64,000 bases of DNA. Source: Acanthococcus lagerstroemiae. Its lineage: Eukaryota; Arthropoda; Insecta; Hemiptera; Eriococcidae. The stretch spans positions 19,680,603-19,744,602 of the forward strand of contig CM063112.1 of NCBI GenBank assembly GCA_031841125.1. Direction: 5' to 3'. The notes under the pieces are model-generated. The model saw only the letters and a program-made list of their open reading frames with translations, did not search any database and was not told where the DNA came from. A program made the translations under genes and the position numbers. How positions within the stretch are numbered: the stretch's first letter is position 1; every line of letters starts with the position of its first letter. This document shows, piece by piece, positions 22,000 through 34,681 of the stretch.

Positions 22000-23502
22000 T
22001 ATGATGATATGAACGAACAATGGAGTCTTCGTTCCCAAATTTCACCCTCAACAGGATCGAACACATGACGTAACTATTGCGAAACTTTCCCTCAAAGATA
22101 ATAAATTTACATAGATTTTGCGAGTTGGCTGATGGGAATGTCACGACTGTATAAATCGAATAAAATACGACGCAGTTCCTGTATTTTTACCAATATTTGT
22201 ACGACATGTCCTTCAACAACCGTGTCCAGCATATTCGCCAGAGCATACGACGAAAAAGATTGTTAGATCAGAGTTAATAGTTCCATTCACTGGAACTAAA
22301 GTATTCAGCGAACACGAGTACACCAACGTAACTAATATTTATGTACAAATTGCAATTCACCTGTATACATCTGGTCGGCAAAGTCCCGGATGATGCCAAT
22401 AATCCTGCCATCTTGGATCCTGGATAGAGAGGAACTCGTGAATTTCCAGATTCGGAGCGAAACCAGGAATACATACATCGAACGCAGTTGACTTTACTTC
22501 AGAGAACTGAATAACTGAAAGCGGATGTAATTACGGATTCACGCACTTTTACAAAACAGAAGTACACTCACATTCCAAAAATTCCAGAAACATGTGACGT
22601 TTCGTGATTGCATTTACGTTTCTGTCTCAACAAGCCGCCATTGCCACCTTGGTTGTGTGCATGAAAATGCGGGAAAACCAAGAAAACGATTGTAATCAGT
22701 GTAGCCAAAAGCCAAATCATGAATAGGAAGATTCAACTGTGCCAGTAGCCAGTAGCTGTGCCGCTGTGCCACAGCGGCCGCACAGCTAGTGAATTGAAAC
22801 CACAAACGTAGAAATAGAAAATGTTCAAGAAAAGAGACCTAAACCTAGGAGAAGCTCAAGCCCATATTTTTTTTTTATCAAGACTTATACAGAGTACAGA
22901 CCACAGACGTACAGAGTACAGACCACTGAGAAAAGTCAAGGTCGAAAAAATTTTCCCAGTATGATACGCAAAAGAATATACAACTACAAGAAAGAACCTT
23001 AATTATACGTATGTAAAGCTCTTTATGATTCTCGTATCTCAAACCAAAATATCACATCAAAACATCAAAACATTTCCCGTTCCAATATATTATCATATTT
23101 TTGCAATCAATGCATATCCTCTTTCTGAATTCATATTATTCACTACTTCACTTTAGTATAACTTGAACAATTAATATTGTAATGTAAGAAACGTTTCTTT
23201 ATTGTCTGTTATTCCATTCAAATCGGATTTGTTTCAGTTACACCGAATTCTTCTGATCGGTGGTTTTTCTTCAGTTCGCATCGTCGTACACATCATCAAG
23301 TGCGTAGGAATGCAATTGGTAATAGTATAAACGAATAAATTTACGAATATTGAATGGTTGCAATTGTATAATTACAATCACGTGCGTCTACCTTTTAGAA
23401 TCAGCTTAGCCTCTGCTGTAATTTATGACCTAGTTCAGGATCAAGTATCATACTCACAATCATTCCTTTGTTCTCGAATAGTTAACTCATTATAAGGAAA
23501 CA
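22000..23502. other. Upstream of PEX14
   Basis: Minus-strand frame 22474-22274 with a donor-like site may be another decayed small-gene piece. A direct repeat of AGAGTACAGACCAC occurs at about 22891 and 22912. Otherwise I see nothing until the PEX14 start; a promoter cannot be defined. Confidence 0.45.
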
Positions 23503-25554
23503 ATGGAACACAATTCACCGTCGAGTGAAGGAGATTTCTTTCTAGCGACACCCAGCTCTGTGGACAGAGATATTAGCACTTACAGGGTAAGAACATAATC
23601 GATTCTCTGTCGAATGTAAAGGACCATATGCAGTTCTGTTGGAAAACACAAAATTGGAAACTTTCAGGTTGACAAAGCAGTGAGATTTCTTTCACTACCT
23701 GAGATCAAAGAAATATCGGCAGACCAAACAAAAGCCAAGTTTTTGAAATCGAAAGGCTTGAGCGAAAGTGAAGTGATAGAAGCATTTCATCGATTCTACA
23801 CCATGGACAGGGGAAACGCGGTAAGAGTACAATTTCATGCGCAGCTCGGCATTAGTTGAAGCGTAATAGTACCTAGATTGTCAAATTATTGTTGACTGTT
23901 TTGTTTCTGGTTGTAGCCTGCCGCTCCTCGTTTAATGTTACACTCAGTCGCTGGGAGGAGAGAAGTAGACCCGAGAACCACACTGATGCACCGAGATCGG
24001 AGACATGCTAGCAGTTTATCGTTGTTTTTCAACTTATGTCAGAAGTTGATTGTATTTGTCGGTATTACTTCGTCCTGTTACTACGTGTACCAGGTAAAGA
24101 TGGAACTTCATCCACAAGAGGTCTGTCAGCAACTTGTCCCAAAAAGTCTCAACTACCTAGTTTTTTGGGGACTTAGCTTCTGGCAAAATGAATTATTTAT
24201 AAGTGTACTGAAATTAGAAAGAGGAAGGGTAAGGATAAATCCTGTCAAATGAGTTAAAATTTTTTCAGTAGATTGTTTTTTTCATCATTATGTTCATACA
24301 TTTGGTGACCGTAGTCTAAAGGATTCATTCTTCTTTGATTCGACAAAAACCATTTTTAAAATGAGATTCCTTTGAGCTACTATCTGCTCATTATGGATTT
24401 GCGAATGTCTTTCAAAATTCTTGAGTGGCTTTCTGAAGATTTTAGGCCAGAAAGGTGATGAGGTAATTAAGATTGATGTGAAAGTAATTGTCGATAAATG
24501 AATCTGTCTCGAAGGTATCTCTTTATGTACATTTCACTCGCTAATAACTTCAACATACTAGAGCTTGAAGCACTTGAAGTTTGTCTCAGTACATGGGCCG
24601 GACAAAATATACCCGCTCTGTCCTCTGAAAGTCTGAGACTGCATTCGTAAGTCCTCGTTGTACGTTCTTCATTATTTTAGCCTTACCCTATTATTATTTT
24701 TTTTTTCCTTTTCAGAAATGGCTTCGCACGAGAGCAGAAATAGATAGAACCAGAAAGGATGAACGAAATATCAAAGACGAACTAAATCAGATTAAGAATG
24801 AATTGGCGAAAATAGCCGCTGAACTGAGACAACACCAAGCGATAGAGCGAAATCAAGCTAATTTGTTGACAGAAATTAATTCCTTAAAAGCGATATTAGT
24901 GAGCAAGTAAGAAAATTTCATACATTTTTTGACTGGACAAACTAGAGAACAGTAAGTTCAAACGGCTGATTGATTTGCAGGCAATACTTTGAAGAAAAGC
25001 AAACGGCGAAGTTGACATTACCATCATGGCAGCTGAACAGCAGCAGTTCAACGAAAGTTGACAATACTTCGAAAGTTGACAATACTTCAAAGTCGAATTC
25101 GACATCTTCAGAACTCGTTGCTGATGAAAAGGCATCAAACAAAGCGAATCCGTCACCTCATAACGGGTTTCTCGAGGAATGTGACGATAAATCTGTTTCG
25201 TCTGCATTGACGAAGTCCACCTTACCTAGTTCGAATGCCGCTAATGGTATACCAGTTACGGTCTCTGTGCTCACCGAAGACGAAAATCCGACCTCACCTA
25301 GTTTGAGTACTGCTAACGGTATACCAGTTACGGTCTCCGTGCTTACCGAAGACGAAACTCCGATAGTTACCTCACAGTGTAATGGTTCTACGGATACTTT
25401 GGACGGCAAGAAGACTTGTGAAGCCGGAAAGCAGTCGAAAGTTGTATCCACTGTTGTGTCAGATAGAAAGAGAGAGACGAAAAAGGCTAATGGGAAGAAA
25501 GGTAATTCTTCCGAGAGCGCCGAGAAGCACAAAAAGTCCGAGGCAAAAAACTAG
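23503..25554 (+). CDS. PEX14: Peroxisomal membrane protein PEX14
   Basis: Five exons: 23503-23586, 23668-23820, 23917-24093, 24716-24906 and 24981-25554 (392 aa). Pex14 docks cargo-loaded Pex5 at the peroxisomal membrane during matrix protein import. Residues about 29-79 match the conserved N-terminal domain (RFLSLPEIKE, then KAKFLKSKGLSESEV) that binds the Pex5 WxxxF motifs. Residues about 116-138 form one hydrophobic membrane segment (KLIVFVGITSSCYYVYQ). Residues 140-200 are charged and heptad-like, as in the family coiled coil. The tail is Ser/Thr/Lys-rich and contains two imperfect repeats, VDNTSK twice and a 24-residue unit with core GIPVTVSVLTEDE twice. Length is close to human PEX14 (377 aa). 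The start is the first ATG of an exon with a good downstream donor. I saw no clear AATAAA after the stop. Confidence 0.93.
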
Positions 25555-25914
25555 TTCCGGGACCGAATACTTCGCTAGAAGTATTTGTGTTGGTTTTAGA
25601 GTTGATGGTCGTGGTTGTAACGTTGCTTATGTGTTTGAGTGCGTACTTCGTAATGGTTTTCGATCGACAGTAATATTTAGTTCCTCAATTTCACATAACG
25701 CAATCAAATTAACGTAGCATGAAGTGTATGTTTTTGTATTTAAAAAAAAGGTGTTTAGCATGGTATTTTCCATTTTATTTATATCGCAATTCGTATATGT
25801 GGCTGTGGCCGCCTTGCTGTAAGTCAATTTGTAGTGATACATAATGTCTCACGTTGTATCTTTTTATAATCAAATACATAAATATTGTTTTCAAACTCTT
25901 TGCATTGTGAGGCA

Positions 25915-28210
25915 TGGTCAGTTGTTACCGTGCGTCCATGACCAGGACTTGCCACGAGTTTGAGATCCCGATCTTTTTGAGCAGAACATTCATCTGGTCT
26001 TTATACCTGCGCTTCTGGCCCCCAGAGGCTCTTTTACCGACACTTAGTTCCCCGTACAGCACCACCTTGGGAAACTCAGTCCCCTGCATTCTTTATACAT
26101 GCCCAAACCATCTTCATTGGCTTTTTTCGATAAGGACTTCCACTGGCAGCGCCTGAGCTCGCCTCAAGACTTTTTTGTTTGAGCTGAAGCCATCCCAGCG
26201 AATTCTCAGAATTTTCCTGAGCTGCCTGAGGTGGAATCTTTCCAGCTGCTTAACCTGCTTGCGATATAGGGGCCAGGACTCACGGCCATGTAGCAAAGTG
26301 GACAACACCACCGCCTTATATACACTGATCTTCAGAGCTGGTGTGATATCCCGATTGTTGAGTACTCAATTCTGAAGCTTGTAACTGGCTTCGAACGCAG
26401 CTTCAATTCTATGCTGGATTTCAACTCCTGGATTCAGGCTATCTGTGACTATGCTGCCAAGGTAACAGAAGTCATTGATTCCCTCTAGGGCCTCCTGATT
26501 TATATTAAACTGATGGAGGATTTCTGCAACTTCCAGCGCTTTGGTCTTTCCCTCATTTACCTTCAAGTCAAGACAAGTGTAAGCCTCATTAAAACAGTTT
26601 AGGGTATCCTGGAGAGCCTCAGCAGATGTAGCCACTAAGGCACAGTCGTCAGCATATTGAAGCTCAAGGATATAAGTTCTAACGCATTTAGTTTTAGCTC
26701 TGAGGCAGCGCAAATCGAACAGATTGCCATCCGCGCGATGTGATGTGCAAAGACTCCTAGACTGCACCTTAAGGTCCACGAGGTGCATCACAGCATTTGT
26801 AAAAGCAATGAATAGCGTTGATGCCAGCACGCAGCCTTGCTTCACACCACAGCAGGGAGCACTGGGCCCACCACCAAGCATGACGTGAGCAACATTTTGA
26901 GCGTGAAGTTGTTGAATGATCAGCAGCATCCTGAAGGGACAGCCAAACTTCTGAATGACTTTCCATAACATTTCTCTATCTACTGCTTCGAACGCCTTTT
27001 CCAAGTCCACAAAGGAGATGAAAAGTTCCACCTGTTGTTCCCTGGCTTTTTCCATAAGCTGACGAAGAGTAAATATTATGTCTGAGGTGTGCTTCTGTAT
27101 TCTGTTTTTTCGGAAGCCAGCCTGGGAGACTGGAGATATTCGCTCTATGATTTGTACCAGTCGATTGCCATTGGAGGCACACAGCTCCAGGAGTAGCTCT
27201 CCGTTTGCGTTCACTTTTCCTATATCCCATGTCTGCCCCTACTCGAGCATTGAAGTCACCAAGTAGAACAATTCGGTCATCTTGGAGGATTGAGTCCAGG
27301 ACTGTATCAAGCGATCTGTAGAAGCTTTCGATTTCATGATCTGGAGACTGCATCGTAGGTGTGTATACTCCTATCAGAGTGATCCGTTGCTGGACTGACA
27401 CCCTGAGCCGTATCTTGGTGATCCTGTCTGAAATTAGCTCTGGAAACTCTGTTGGTTCACTGGCCAACTTATTCCTGATGGCAAAGGCTACTCGATCTGT
27501 TCTCGGCTTTCCTGCCTCTTTTCCAGACCAGAAGAAAGAAAAGTTGCTCTCCTGCAGCTGGCCACTCCCACTGTCTCTCTGAGTGGGGAAATATCGATCT
27601 TGTATCTTGCTAACTCTCTGTCTGTTATGGCTGACCTCTCTGGACGCAGGGTCCTATCGCGGTCTAACGTAGTGCAGATGTTCCGGGCACCAACTCTTAT
27701 ACCACCATGATGGCACTTTCGAAATGACTTGCATGTTGATGTAGTCCCCACCCGGAGATCCAATCGGGGGCTGGAATCTTACTGCAAGACTCAAGCTGAA
27801 CGGACGAGTGCGCATTATTCATGGTGCCATTGCGCAGACTGCACCATGTTCCACAGCTAGCCTTACTTGTTCGATGGCATGACAGGTCAAGACTCAAAAC
27901 GATCGGGTAGGGGCTGCGCCTTAAGTGGAGTTGACAGTAGCCCGACTGATTAGGGCTATGGACGCCGCTGTACTTGCATTCAATTTTTAGCCTTTTAGTT
28001 TCCTTTTGGAGCTCTCTCTTGGACTCCCGAAATTCCTCCTAGTATACTGTTGATTGGAAGGGCAGCTCAAGATTTTAGCTTGCAGCTCATTTCTCCTCTT
28101 GATGAGGAGAACTATCTGATCGTCGTTTTCATTAGACCAATCAGGGCATCTTTTCTTGACTGTCCCAAGCATTTCTCCCCTGCTTTGAGAACACAGGACT
28201 TCCACCGCCG
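25915..28210 (-). mobile_element. Non-LTR retrotransposon (EN plus RT), internally deleted
   Basis: On the minus strand, about 27763-27488 reads RVGARNICTTLDRD and ELARYKIDISPLRET (EN start). 27467-27180 reads GVYTPTMQSPDHEIESFYRS and DDRIVLLGDFNARVGAD (EN). 27214-26366 is the RT, with SQAGFRKNR, FVDLEKAFEAVDREMLW, GVKQGCVLA and the catalytic box ELQYADDCALVA. 26311-25915 holds LHGRESWPLY, RWFGHV, GGQKRRYKDQ and the C terminus. Sequence between GNRL and ISPVSQ is missing, so the rest of EN and the linker are deleted. A linker-like piece (DWSNENDDQIVLLIKRRNEL) lies out of order at 28205-27987. The element is just downstream of PEX14, in opposite orientation. Confidence 0.9.
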
Positions 28211-28559
28211 CACCTGAGTTACCTGCCCCTGCCTGTAACTAGTCTAGTAGGCCTTTCCCAAGTTGAACAAGGTACTTGCCCTGCCTAGACCCCCCATACA
28301 CTCTTCGGCTGGCCGACCTGACTTCCCGTTGGCATTGGTTACAACCTTCCGTCAGGTTACTCGACACAACAGGGGCACCATGTGTAGGCGAGTGCGGGGT
28401 AGGAATGGAGAGGTTGCGAAGCCGCTGGTGGCCTTATATTCGCATCACACTCCTTGGGGTTGCCCCCCCCCCCAACACCCTGTAATGATACACTCGGTGA
28501 TTGGAAAATGTTCAAATTTGGACAACGTACAGTCAATGAGTTATGTATGAACTCTACTT

Positions 28560-31500
28560 TGGTCGTCAATGGATAGGGTATTCCTATACGACCCAAAGTC
28601 TCAGTTACCGCGGGGTGGCCCATGTACATCATGTTTATCAGGGTAAACATTTTTCCGAAATCTTTTGCTCTATGGCATAGCGAAACTGACTCAATTTTTC
28701 AAGACAAATTCCGATCTGCTCTCGAAATTAAGTTTGAGTTACTTTCAACCAACTTTACTTTACTTCTAGAGTGTATTTCAGCAAAGCCTTGGACAACAAA
28801 TTGGGACACGTTACTTGCTGATCTACTTAGAGGGGGTTCACTTACCCACATCTTGCATAGAGAGATCATTTTCCACGGCGGCCTGGGTACAATGAAAAGA
28901 AAAGAGATAATTTCGAATAAATTTTAATTAAAAAAGTACATTCATAAAAGGGTGATTCATTCCTCGAATTGATACAGCTCACGTGGTAACATTTATTCGA
29001 TGATTTCGAGTTCGTTGAATTGCTCATAACGAATGTTACGATCTGTACAAACATTTTAAACAAAGTACCAAGTTTATTCTACTATGAACGTAAAATAATA
29101 TATAAGAAATCACAAAAGGAAAAACATACAATTTGTACTATAAAATAGCGCAACAGAATAGGAAATAAAATGCAGAGAGTTAACGTCAGCTTAAAGTTCA
29201 TTCAAGAAAAGATCACATCGTTTTATCAATTTCTTTTTACAATCACGTTCCAAAAACATTACACAATTGAGAGTAAAGAAATCAAAACGAACACAAAATA
29301 AAACTTACAATTACGATAATACTAAAAATAAATTGGAAAGTAGAAATAATATTCCAAGACGTTACTACGGTGGACTGTTCTTATTGCGGATGAGAATTTT
29401 GAGCATTTTTAATATAAAATCATTCTACCCGGTACACGGACTATACACTATACTCGGCAAAGGTGAAGGCTGAGTAACAGTTCCAATCAACTATCCAGAA
29501 CATACATATGAAAAATAAATGCGAAGCTAGCACCGTATTTGTTCGCCTTTGCCACAAACGTGATTCAATTCTGTGTCGGGGATGATTTATAATATTTATG
29601 ATACATGGTAGGTCTTAAATAAAATGAACACGATTCGATTATTGCCAGCATTATACACGGATGGAGATACCAAGAAGACTGAAACGTTTAGTAATAACAA
29701 GAGTGCTGACATCAACGACCTTAGTAGTGAACTCTTCAACAATCGGAGGTTACATCTGAGGATCAGAAAGTGACTTTCTCAATGCATTACCAGAGCCTTT
29801 TTCTGAAACTTCCATATTAGATTCGGCACAGCACACCAGCAATCACCGAATCTATTTCAATACAAAGGATTTTCGAGAGTAACATCGACTCTAGAAATAA
29901 CAGCTACGACTGAGAAGATCATGGGGGTAGTCAAGGAGCATTTTTGCTTAGTATAGCCTGTCAGTGCATCTGTATGAAATCTCGCTGCAAGAAGCAGAGG
30001 CAGGCTATGCTAATGAAAGCGTAACTCGACTATTCCCTAAACGGAGTTCTTCGGACTGCATTCGTCCATTGGCTGAAGCACTATAATATGGACGTACACG
30101 ATCTCAACATTTCGCAGTAAGTATACAAACGTCCAACAGAGTATTCAAGAATCGACTAGGAGAAGAGGACAATGAAATTTACAGGATAGCCTCTTCTCAA
30201 CGCCAAGATAGTGTTGGGACTTCCGAGTGACGCAGACACTGTCATCAAAACTGTACGCTGACCGCGAGAATAATCTTGTATTAAGAAATTACTTTTCGAA
30301 CTTTTTGGCATTAAAACTCGTCTCGAAGTTACGTCTTTAATTATTGAACGGTAAAACTGAAAGTTCAGTAATGAATATTTCGTACTCTACGAACTACGTT
30401 ACACACTAGTCACCTTGTCACCGCAGACCAGCCACACAGAGCTCGTATCGGACAGCGACAACGAAGAACAGCCAACGAGGTCCCTACTTTCGACTTCCTA
30501 CAGTCAGTTGGCTCCTCTGCCAATACAATATTTCTCTAATATTCCAAGTAAAATGAATCTCTTAATTCAATAGCACGGCGCAGTGCTTGAATTCGGCGTA
30601 CACGCGAAAAATGAAACATTTCGATCAATCCTTACACATAGAAGAGAGAGAGAAAAAAAAACCTATAACGCGTAAGTACAACGCGATAACTGTTTTTTTT
30701 TTTAAACATCGAGCGTCTTATATACAGAAGCTTTCTTTTTTCATTCGATTTTTACAACGCCAAAAAAAATTTAAAAATATTTATACATGTTCAGAGACAT
30801 TATCGAAAATATGTAAAAATTTGTATAAAAATTGGCCGAGAAATTAATAAAAAAATCTATATGATACATGGATACAAAAAATAACGAATTTCCACGTAGA
30901 AATTCGCTCGTTCGAAAAACGAAATCTGATAAATTTAAATTAGTTTACGACAGAGATAACACTTAGTACCTATAGGAAGATCACCTACTTGGACAAAAAT
31001 TCGATAACAAAAACAATCAACAATTGCACTAAACGCTTCGCTTGCAATCTGGAACAGAAAATTTCGTAAGTCATAAAATATTTGAAACTCAAATCCGCAG
31101 ACAAAGCAATAAACAAAATAATTTAAAAGTCTGCTTCAAATATAAATTTCAACACAGCTTTGAGGTGAGTTTAGAAATCATTTTTCCGGTCCTACGACCG
31201 CAAAGGGCGATGCGAGTCGGTCTACCTTTCTACTTGACCGATTTGCTTACTGTCCAGCTAGTTATCGATCTTCAGACAATAGTTCACTACGAATCATAAA
31301 ACTTTTGTACAGGAATGACATGGGAGGCCATATATCTCACACACAGCCAAATCAGAACTTGTTCAAAACTTTTTCATACTCAGTCGAGCTCACCAAGGCT
31401 CTGCTAACATTTTTCAAGACTTGAATCAAACTCCCCGAAGTACATAACGGCGATTCCGAATTAACTGAGGCTATAAAAAACTATTCAAGACTCGTTCAAG

Positions 31501-32779
31501 CTACAAGATTTAGTGAACAGTACAAAGTCAGTCGCACACTGAGGTCAGCCATTCATGGTAGTACGTGGGCCAAGTGAACCAACGAGAGGTCAGACCCCCT
31601 TACAGAAATGAGCTGCACGAACTCAAACGAGTCCAAATTATCCTGACAGGTAGGGGAAAGCCAAACTAAGCAGAGTGTTGAAGGGTGAATTGACCACGGT
31701 TGATTACTTACGATTAATTAATAAAGTTGGATCGGGTTACAGATGAGTTAAATTAGAGTTGAATCAGATTAGAGTTGTATCAAATTAAAGGAGCCTATAA
31801 TTTCGACTAGGTCGAGTCGAAAATGATGAATTTTCGACACCTTATTCTACGCAAAGACTAATTCTGGTAAATACAACAAAAAATACTGTTAGGAATAAAT
31901 CATCTGTATACTCGATACCAACCCAACGGAACTATTTATAACGCCCTAAACATTTTAGGGCCCTGAGTTTCTACTAAGTATAATTCCGAGAATCTAGTGG
32001 GGATGGTCGTTCCCCACTGAAATAGTGACTCCAAAATGGAGTATGATAAATTCTACTGTGTCCACTACCTTGGTGCAAATGATATATTATTGACTGACGA
32101 TCTCTTCAGAAAAATGGGAAGATATAGTTGTATATTCATCACTGAAAAAATTATTTTCCAACCTGAACGCTCGTGCACGCCTTAAATACCTGGTAAAATC
32201 TATGAAATTCAGAATAGCCTTTATTAGTATGCTAAACGATGCAGTAGTACCATTGCGAGACAAAAGGTCGAGTGTAGAGAAGAACATCTGCGCCGCGGTG
32301 ATAACTTCTTGATTCGTGTTAAATTGACGACCGCGTAAGGCTGAGAGGAAATAAACCAAAAGTCGCGGGGGCGCGGTCAGGACTATACGTGGGATTAGAA
32401 GTCATCACCGCAGCGCAGATGTTTTTCTCCTCGTTACCGGCGGCGGAATACGCAAAAACGTTCGATAAATAGCAAGAATGAATGAACGCCTGTATAGCCA
32501 TGAATGGCGCTTATTTTGAAAAGGATATTCGTGTACTTGATGAGGATGATGATTAATAAAACATTTTGTAATCGTATGCTTTTTTTTCCTTCTTTAAAAA
32601 AATCTTTAAAAAACCTGGAGGGGTCAACACATATGGTTTCTTTCAAATTGGTCTGAAACAGCGAGTTTTCAATCAAACGAGCTCGGCGTGGTCTCAATCA
32701 ACAGCTAATGAACCAAATTATTCCCCTACTGTGTTGAAACGCCGATAGGTAGGCGTTAGTGGGCCGTATGAATTTTAGT
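28560..32779. other. Gene-poor AT-rich stretch
   Basis: No supported gene on either strand. Poly(A)- and poly(T)-like tracts occur at about 30650-30710. A minus-strand frame at 32359-32087 has no recognisable family. Confidence 0.5.
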
Positions 32780-33720
32780 CTCAGTTACTTAGCAACAGCC
32801 CTTGTACAAGGATTCCTTTTTCATTCCGCAGACCTGTGGTCAGCTTCTTTCCCCTACTCAGCTCTTTTTTCATCCTCCTTGAGGACCATGCTTGCTCGAT
32901 GATCTCCTCAACCATTTTCTCATCGAATTTTCTACAGTCACCCCTAATCTCTCTCCTTACCATTTTTTGCAACTCCGCCCATTCTATCAACATCCGTCTG
33001 TTTTTATTTGTGATTTTCCTCAGCTCTTAGGTTTTTTGGTATCCAGGGAGATCTTATCGTCAGTACTTTCCTTTTCTTTCTGTTTCCAAATTTCTACATG
33101 GTGTCGCTCATAGCGTCTTTATAAGCAAGTTGTACTTCGCTTGCATTTCCATTTCCCGTCCCATGATGCCCGCACTATCTATATTTTCATTCAAAAAGGT
33201 TTTTGCCTCTTCCACCCGACATCGGAAAAAGATCACTTTCACCGTTTTTTCTTTCTTACCATACCGAAATTTTCCATTTCCAACTCTCCTTGGGATTTCC
33301 ACAGTACAGTGGCCTATCCTACGGTCGATTCGAACTGATTTATAATCGACACATCCCTTAATATTTGAATCTGGTTTATTAGGCAGTGATCTATTTCGTT
33401 TCTAGTCTTTTGATTAGGTAAAATTCATGTCCATCTCTGCCCCGTCCTTTTTTTAAACGTATTAGCGACTTTAAATTTCAGCTGGTTTGCCATATCCATC
33501 AGCCTCCTCGCTGAATTATTCCTCACCCTACTTCCCCATGGACCAATACAGGATTCGTGTGCCATTTTTTGACCTATCTTAACGTTGAAATCGCCCATTA
33601 TCATGGTGAAGGTTTCTCTTTCCTTTTCGGCTGTATCGTATAGTTTAGCATAGATTTCGTCGCTCTCCTCCTCGGTAGCTTCCAAGGTTGGGGCGCAGAC
33701 TTGCACTAGGGATATAGAGA
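32780..33720 (-). mobile_element. RTE-like LINE remnant (EN end and linker)
   Basis: Minus-strand frames 33706-33425 (QVCAPTLEATEEESDEIYAK, TMIMGDFNVKIGQKM), 33302-33108 (RRVGNGKFRYGKK) and 32993-32781 (RREIRGDCRKFDEKMVEEI, KKELSRGKKLTTGLRNEKG) follow the order of an RTE-type EN C terminus and EN-RT linker. RT is absent. This is probably the same family as the 2.7, 11 and 0.6 kb fragments, which keep the opposite end. Confidence 0.82.
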
Positions 33721-34681
33721 CCCCCTCCCCTCGTTCACGATTCGTCCATGTAACCAGACGCTGTAATTACTGTGTACGACTCAACAATACTGACTAAAAC
33801 TATATTACGATTCCTTCATGCTCTCTTGAACTTACGTACTCATTGATACTTCGTTAAGTCTCAACAAGACTACCTTTGACACCTTTACATTAAGTTAATT
33901 CTCCTAAAAACTCACGAAGACTGATCGACATTTCATTAAATTTCCACACTGCCAAGTATCATCAAGATTCTGTTAAGACTGACTACGACTTCTAGAATAC
34001 TGCACACGTTAACTAACCGAAATTCATTCAAACCCTACAAGATTTTAAGAATGATTCTACCATTCCGAATGGCTACGGGAACAAATGTGACTGTTTCTAT
34101 GCTCTTTGAAATTCATTAAAAATACTTAATGACTTATGAAGAATAATTCTGCATTTGGATGACTGGCAGGAGAAACTTGACTATTTGTGTCAGTTAGTTG
34201 GTCTGCCTGGCAGGATAGCTGAGTTACACTTTCTTTGTCAAACTACCTCGCAGGATGGCTACTTCGCTAGCTTTCTGTCGGGTAGAGTTAACTGTTCCTG
34301 TTAGTAAATTTGTCTGCCTGGCAGGATAGCTGACTGACTGGTCTTTGGTCAGCTTGTCTCGCAGGCTAGCTGGTTAGTTAGCTTTATCTAGGTCTGACTG
34401 TCTACCTTTCTATCCAACTGGATTTTCTGATAATCGACCTGCCTCAGAAAATTTTCAAAATTCAGACAGACAATCCGCTCAGCATTCAAGCATGATACAA
34501 AGAATTAAAAACATCTCTCAGATTTCTTTCCACGGGACACACTCGACCGAGCAGGGAAAATTTTTTGAGACTATGACCTTTCCTCCTTAATTCACTTCAA
34601 AGGCAAATTGTACAGACGAGGCCCGGCAGAAATATTTGTTTATCAATGAAGCTGAACCTCTAACGAATCGAGTTAAAGATA
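33721..34681. other. 3' flank of CTDNEP1
   Basis: It holds degenerate AAGACT/AGTCTT-containing sequence (33760-34100) and the CTGCCTGGCAGG repeat (34160-34430). I saw no AATAAA for CTDNEP1. Confidence 0.5.
34160..34430 (+). repeat. Degenerate tandem repeat around CTGCCTGGCAGGATAGCTGA
   Basis: The 20-mer occurs at about 34203 and 34314. Degenerate versions lie between and after (CTCGCAGGATGGCTA, CTCGCAGGCTAGCTGG). It lies 3' of CTDNEP1. Confidence 0.6.
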
